Positions 5,468-8,393 of a DNA stretch of 8,393 bases are shown piece after piece. The notes beneath the pieces were generated by a model. The model was not told where the DNA came from and made no database searches. It saw nothing but the letters and a program-made list of their open reading frames with translations. Position 1 is the first letter of the stretch. Every line of letters begins with the position of its first letter. Both the position numbers and the translations under genes were made by a program. This DNA is from Eubacteriales bacterium (GTDB lineage Bacteria > Bacillota > Clostridia > Christensenellales > CAG-138): contig JAQVRG010000055.1 in the NCBI GenBank assembly GCA_028701165.1, positions 1 through 8,393 of the forward strand. Direction: 5' to 3'.

Positions 5468-6817
5468 AGCGTACTTTTTATCAAGAACTGCCGCGCGATC
5501 GTCACCTGCGACGACGCGGACCGCGTGCTGCAAAACGCCAGTTTGTGCATCACGGACGGCGTGATCACGGATATGGGCGCGCATATCCAGCCGCCGTTTG
5601 GGGCGCGCGTCATCGAAGGCGCGGATATGCTCTGCTATCCGGGGCTTATCAATACCCATCACCATCTCTATCAGATGTTCTCACGGAATCTTCCGCAGGT
5701 GCAGAACATGGAGCTGTTCGATTGGCTCAAGACCCTTTATGAGATTTGGAAGGGACTTGACGAAACGGTCGTGCGCTATTCCACGCTGACCGGCCTTGGA
5801 ACGCTGCTCAAAAACGGCTGTACCACCTGCTTTGACCATCACTATGTATTCCCGGCGGGCGCCGGCGATCTCATAGGCGCGCAGTTTGAAGCGGCGGGCG
5901 AGCTTGGCATGCGCATGGTATGCTCGCGCGGCAGCATGGATCTTTCAAAAAAGGACGGCGGCTTACCGCCCGATTCCGTGGTACAGACCATCGACGCGAT
6001 CCTGCGGGACAGCGAACGCGTGATCGACGCGTATCATGATCCCTCCTTCGGTTCCATGCGGCAGGTCGTGCTGGCGCCCTGTTCGCCCTTCTCCGTTTCC
6101 GCGGCGCTTCTTAAAGAAAGCGCCCTGCTTGCGCGGCAAAAGGGCGTGCGCCTGCATACGCACCTTTGCGAAACCAAGGATGAGGAGAACTACACACTGC
6201 AAAAATGCGGTCTTCGTCCCCTTGCTTATATGGAATCCTTGGGCTGGATCGGCAAGGACGTTTGGTACGCGCACGGCATACATTTTAACGACGAGGAGCT
6301 GCGTTTACTTGCGAAAACGGGTACGGGCGTAGCGCACTGCCCCGCCTCCAACATGAAGCTAAGCTCTGGCGTGGCGCGCATACCCGATATGCTTTCCCTT
6401 GGCGTTCCGGTAGGGTTGGCGGTGGACGGCAGCGCCAGCAACGACGGCAGCAGCCTGCTGGAGGAAATGCGCGTCTGCTACCTTTTGCACAGGCTTACCT
6501 ACGGCGATAAAGCGCCCTCCGGCTACGAGGTGCTGAAAATGGCGACGCGCGGCAGCGCGCGGCTTTTGGGCCGGGACGATATCGGCAGCTTGGCGGTCGG
6601 CAAATGCGGCGATCTGTTCCTTGTCAACGCCAAACGCGTCGAGCTTGCGGGCGCTGCGTTCGATCCGAAGTCCATGCTTGCTACCGTTGGCGTGCACGGC
6701 GTGGATTACACCGTCGTGCAGGGACATGTCTGCGTCAACGAGGGGCGCTTGACCAACATGAGCGAGGAGACCATTGCCCGCGACGCGGAGAAGGTCGTAG
6801 AAAAGTATTTGGGATAA
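5465..6817 (+). CDS. Amidohydrolase, probable 8-oxoguanine/guanine-type deaminase
   Basis: This is a 450-residue metal-dependent hydrolase of the amidohydrolase superfamily (ATZ/TRZ/SsnA group), predicted to deaminate an aromatic purine-like base in the cytoplasm. Metal and catalytic residues can be read: His65 and His67 in NTHHHLYQ, His233 and Glu236 in HTHLCET, His270 in HGIHF, and Asp321 in VDGSASND. FDWLKTLYEIW, the GSMDL...GGLPPDSVV segment and APCSPFSV resemble what I recall of 8-oxoguanine deaminases, which make urate and ammonia; this substrate is inference. The ATG at 5465 is preferred over an upstream in-frame ATG at 5426 because AAGGAG (5450-5455) lies nine bases before it and the protein then begins with the typical beta strand. 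The ATG shares one base with the preceding TAA stop (TAATG). The TAA stop lies in a repeat (TAAATCCGAA). Confidence 0.88.
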   Translation: MSVLFIKNCRAIVTCDDADRVLQNASLCITDGVITDMGAHIQPPFGARVIEGADMLCYPGLINTHHHLYQMFSRNLPQVQNMELFDWLKTLYEIWKGLDETVVRYSTLTGLGTLLKNGCTTCFDHHYVFPAGAGDLIGAQFEAAGELGMRMVCSRGSMDLSKKDGGLPPDSVVQTIDAILRDSERVIDAYHDPSFGSMRQVVLAPCSPFSVSAALLKESALLARQKGVRLHTHLCETKDEENYTLQKCGLRPLAYMESLGWIGKDVWYAHGIHFNDEELRLLAKTGTGVAHCPASNMKLSSGVARIPDMLSLGVPVGLAVDGSASNDGSSLLEEMRVCYLLHRLTYGDKAPSGYEVLKMATRGSARLLGRDDIGSLAVGKCGDLFLVNAKRVELAGAAFDPKSMLATVGVHGVDYTVVQGHVCVNEGRLTNMSEETIARDAEKVVEKYLG

Positions 6818-6881
6818 ATCCGAAAGATAAGCTTGATTCGCCCACACCGGGTTTGCCGGTGTGGGCGTTCGTAAATCCGAA
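6815..6881. repeat. Ten-base direct repeat TAAATCCGAA flanking a hairpin
   Basis: TAAATCCGAA occurs at 6815-6824 and again at 6872-6881, 57 bases apart, on either side of the GC-rich hairpin 6839-6867. The first copy supplies the TAA stop of the deaminase. The second is the left part of a palindrome (6872-6888). The layout resembles a small insertion or duplication, but this is inferred. Confidence 0.65.
6839..6867 (+). terminator. Strong GC-rich hairpin after the deaminase gene (terminator-like)
   Basis: CGCCCACACCGG (6839-6850) and CCGGTGTGGGCG (6856-6867) form a perfect 12-bp stem with a GTTTG loop, starting 21 bases after the deaminase stop. It is the most stable hairpin in this spacer and is well placed to end the hydrolase-deaminase transcript. 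TTCGTAAATCC follows and not a U-tract, so intrinsic termination is uncertain. Confidence 0.45.
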
Positions 6882-6888
6882 GGATTTA
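6872..6888. repeat. Palindrome TAAATCC-GAA-GGATTTA
   Basis: Seven-base perfect arms enclose a GAA loop, followed on the + strand by TTTCTC. It could act with the preceding hairpin as a weak terminator. The core is shared, with one change, with the small palindrome at 4194-4206. Confidence 0.65.
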
Positions 6889-6896
6889 TTTCTCTG

Positions 6897-6939
6897 CCAT
6901 TTGCAGCGACCGTGAGCGATTGCGAACAGGTGCAAATGG
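6897..6939 (-). repeat. Stem-loop with conserved inner core (core copy 2, - orientation)
   Basis: CCATTTGCA (6897-6905) and TGCAAATGG (6931-6939) form a nine-base stem. Read on the - strand, the loop carries CTGTTCGC (6922-6929 complement), then TCGCT, CGG and TGCAAAT, in the same order as in the + strand element at 3510-3555. A second inner stem (GCGACCG with CGATTGC, one mismatch) is possible. In both places the core lies downstream of, and in the same orientation as, a protein gene: the PHP phosphatase there and the VanW protein here. Confidence 0.65.
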
Positions 6940-6970
6940 AAAAACTCGCGCCGGGTCAAAAGACCCGGCG
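6940..6970 (-). terminator. Rho-independent terminator of the VanW-family gene
   Basis: On the - strand CGCCGGGTC pairs with GACCCGGCG around a TTTT loop (6949-6970). A further G-U and a G-C pair can extend the stem. It is followed within four bases by TTTTT (6940-6944). This is the best intrinsic terminator in the window, and it lies about 20 bases beyond the VanW stop in the proper orientation. Confidence 0.65.
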
Positions 6971-6978
6971 TGAAAGAG

Positions 6979-6993
6979 AAGCGCTTTGCGCTT
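6979..6993. repeat. Palindrome AAGCGC-TTT-GCGCTT at the VanW gene stop
   Basis: Six-base perfect arms enclose a TTT loop. The right end runs into the TAA stop of the convergent VanW-family gene (complement of 6992-6994), so the outermost repeat of this array also contains a stop codon. Confidence 0.65.
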
Positions 6994-8393
6994 ATCCAGC
7001 TTCGTTGCTCGTATCGTTGCATTTGCGCGCGCCGTCCGGCACGCTTACCACGGCGGGATCGCCTACGCCTACGGTGATTTCCGCAACGTTGCCGCGATAT
7101 TTGTCCGTATAGAGCAGGGTGGAATCCTCCAAGCTCCCGTCTACATACTTATCCCGGTATACCTCGGCGGTATAGCCGTCATGGCGGTCAACGGTCTGCA
7201 ATTCATAGCCTTGCGGCACCTTTTCGCTGTAGGTAAAGCGCGTGTCGGTGCGCTCGTTGGTTTCGACGACCTCGCTGCGGCATTCGTAGGTGACGCCGGA
7301 GGGGAGCGGTTTTCCGTAAAGGGATACCGTGATGGTACTATAACGGTCGCCGTCGGGCTTGATGTAGGCGAAGATATAGAGGGGCGCGCCTGTATCGTTC
7401 AAGAATTTCAGATCTTTGCCGGCGGAATCCACCGTGGCGTCAAGTCCCTTGTCAACATAATCCGAAGGGATGGAGTGCGCCTGCCGATCCGTTACCGTGA
7501 TGTTGCCGCGCAGCAGCGCGTTATAGAGGGTAGTGGATACCTGACAGATGCCGCCGCCCGCTTGCAGCGAGTATTCCTTGCCGCCCGTGATGCCGTTGGC
7601 TTCCTTCCAGCCGCCGTCCACCGTGCGAAGGCCGACATAGCCGTTGAAGCTGAATTCCTCGTTGGGCTTGACCACGCAGGTGTTGAGGATCTCCGCCGCC
7701 TTGCGGATGTTAAAAACGCGGTTGGCGATGGTCTCGACCGAATCGCTGTCGCGGAACCTTGTGGTGTAGGTGGCAATGCGCTGCGTATTATCCTTGATAA
7801 AGGCTGTGGTCATGGTGGGGGACACATCTTTCATCACGGGGGCGAGCTCGCATTGGAAGTCGCGCGCCGCAAGCCGCGCCTGAATGGCGGCGACGGTGGC
7901 GTCCACATCCATCACGGTGCCGTTTTGCCCTTCAAAGATCTCGAAACGCTGCACGTTGTTTTCGTTTAGGCGCGCCTGCGCGTAGGGCTCCACCGCCGGC
8001 GTGCCCACGGAATCGCTGATGGCTAAAAGGCGCTCGCGCAGCATCGCGTCGTTGGCGGATACGGTGAGAGACAGGCTGCCCGAAGCGTCTTGGGTATAGA
8101 CCTTATCCAGCGTTTCCTCCAAATTCGTGTCCGCCTCGATAAAGGCGGAGGTAAGGCGCAGCTCCGTTTCGCCGTCCTTAACGAGCATATCGATGGAGGC
8201 GAGCATGGTGGTCGCGGGGGGCTTGAGCTCCGCCAGCGCCTGTTCGCGCGAGAGTCCCGTGATATCGACGCCCTCTATGCTGACGCTGCCGCCTGTTTGC
8301 GCTGCCGCGGCGGGTTCGGAGGGGGTGAAGAGATCTTGGATTTTCGCGTCCTTAATCAGCAGGATCATGGTGACAAGCAGCGCCGGGATCAGG
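6992..8393 (-). CDS. VanW-family cell-wall protein with G5 domain (5' partial)
   Basis: This is a membrane-anchored extracytoplasmic protein of the VanW/YoaR type. The family is found with vancomycin-resistance clusters, but VanW is not required for resistance and its biochemical role is unknown. Counting from the ATG at 8368: the start GVDITGLSREQALAEL (33-48), a PG_binding_4-like region (about 95-185), the VanW domain (about 198-335) with NGYVGLRTVDGGW and GGGICQVSTTLYNALL (Cys275), and a G5 domain (about 358-436). The reading frame stays open to the right edge and encodes LIPALLVT before that methionine. This extends it to a hydrophobic anchor LIPALLVTMILLI, so the real start probably lies just outside the window. 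The stop is inside a palindrome and a clear terminator follows. The cell-wall theme is shared with the hydrolase gene nearby, on the other strand. Confidence 0.9.
   Translation of the reverse strand, partial: LIPALLVTMILLIKDAKIQDLFTPSEPAAAAQTGGSVSIEGVDITGLSREQALAELKPPATTMLASIDMLVKDGETELRLTSAFIEADTNLEETLDKVYTQDASGSLSLTVSANDAMLRERLLAISDSVGTPAVEPYAQARLNENNVQRFEIFEGQNGTVMDVDATVAAIQARLAARDFQCELAPVMKDVSPTMTTAFIKDNTQRIATYTTRFRDSDSVETIANRVFNIRKAAEILNTCVVKPNEEFSFNGYVGLRTVDGGWKEANGITGGKEYSLQAGGGICQVSTTLYNALLRGNITVTDRQAHSIPSDYVDKGLDATVDSAGKDLKFLNDTGAPLYIFAYIKPDGDRYSTITVSLYGKPLPSGVTYECRSEVVETNERTDTRFTYSEKVPQGYELQTVDRHDGYTAEVYRDKYVDGSLEDSTLLYTDKYRGNVAEITVGVGDPAVVSVPDGARKCNDTSNEAG

Noticed and set aside
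6986..7969. Long open frame (327 codons) on the + strand opposite the VanW gene
   Set aside because: The VanW and G5 domains on the - strand are unmistakable. The + strand product shows no known family and starts within the palindrome array.
6992..8393. Vancomycin resistance gene cluster
   Set aside because: Only a VanW-family protein is present. No vanHAX, vanRS or ligase genes are visible, and VanW proteins are widespread in Bacillota without resistance.

Overview
The window (8393 bp, GC-rich, roughly 57% by eye) looks like chromosomal DNA of a Gram-positive Bacillota/Clostridia-type bacterium. The reasons are strong AGGAGG-type ribosome binding sites, a fused hisIE gene, a PHP-type (HisJ-like) histidinol phosphatase inside the his operon, and VanW-family and NlpC/P60 cell-wall proteins. 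The higher GC and the many intergenic palindromes would fit lineages such as Christensenellales, but the exact taxon is inference.

Positions 1-3453 (+ strand) are the distal end of a histidine operon: hisH (5' end outside the window), hisA, hisF, hisIE and a PHP-domain histidinol-phosphate phosphatase. The genes are packed with 0 to 12 bp gaps or a 4-bp ATGA overlap. Together they cover removal of the pyrophosphate from PR-ATP and ring opening (HisIE), ProFAR isomerisation (HisA), imidazole-ring formation by the HisH/HisF glutaminase-cyclase, and histidinol-phosphate dephosphorylation.

Positions 3451-3691 hold a dense array of perfect or near-perfect inverted repeats between the his operon and a convergent small IscU/NifU-like gene (3689-4078, - strand). 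That protein keeps only one of the three canonical cluster-ligand cysteines. The divergent spacer 4079-4283 contains a perfect 38-bp palindrome and a second large stem-loop, just upstream of a two-gene + strand unit. The unit encodes a membrane-anchored peptidoglycan hydrolase (two PG-binding domains plus NlpC/P60) and an amidohydrolase of the 8-oxoguanine/guanine deaminase type, with stop and start codons overlapping by one base (TAATG).

Positions 6815-6994 are a second palindrome array between the deaminase and a convergent VanW/G5-domain cell-wall protein (- strand) that runs off the right edge.

The metabolic genes are ordinary. The least explained part is the intergenic material. Two palindrome arrays lie between convergent genes, the stop codons of the flanking genes fall inside the outermost repeats, and one conserved stem-loop core occurs in both arrays, in opposite orientations.
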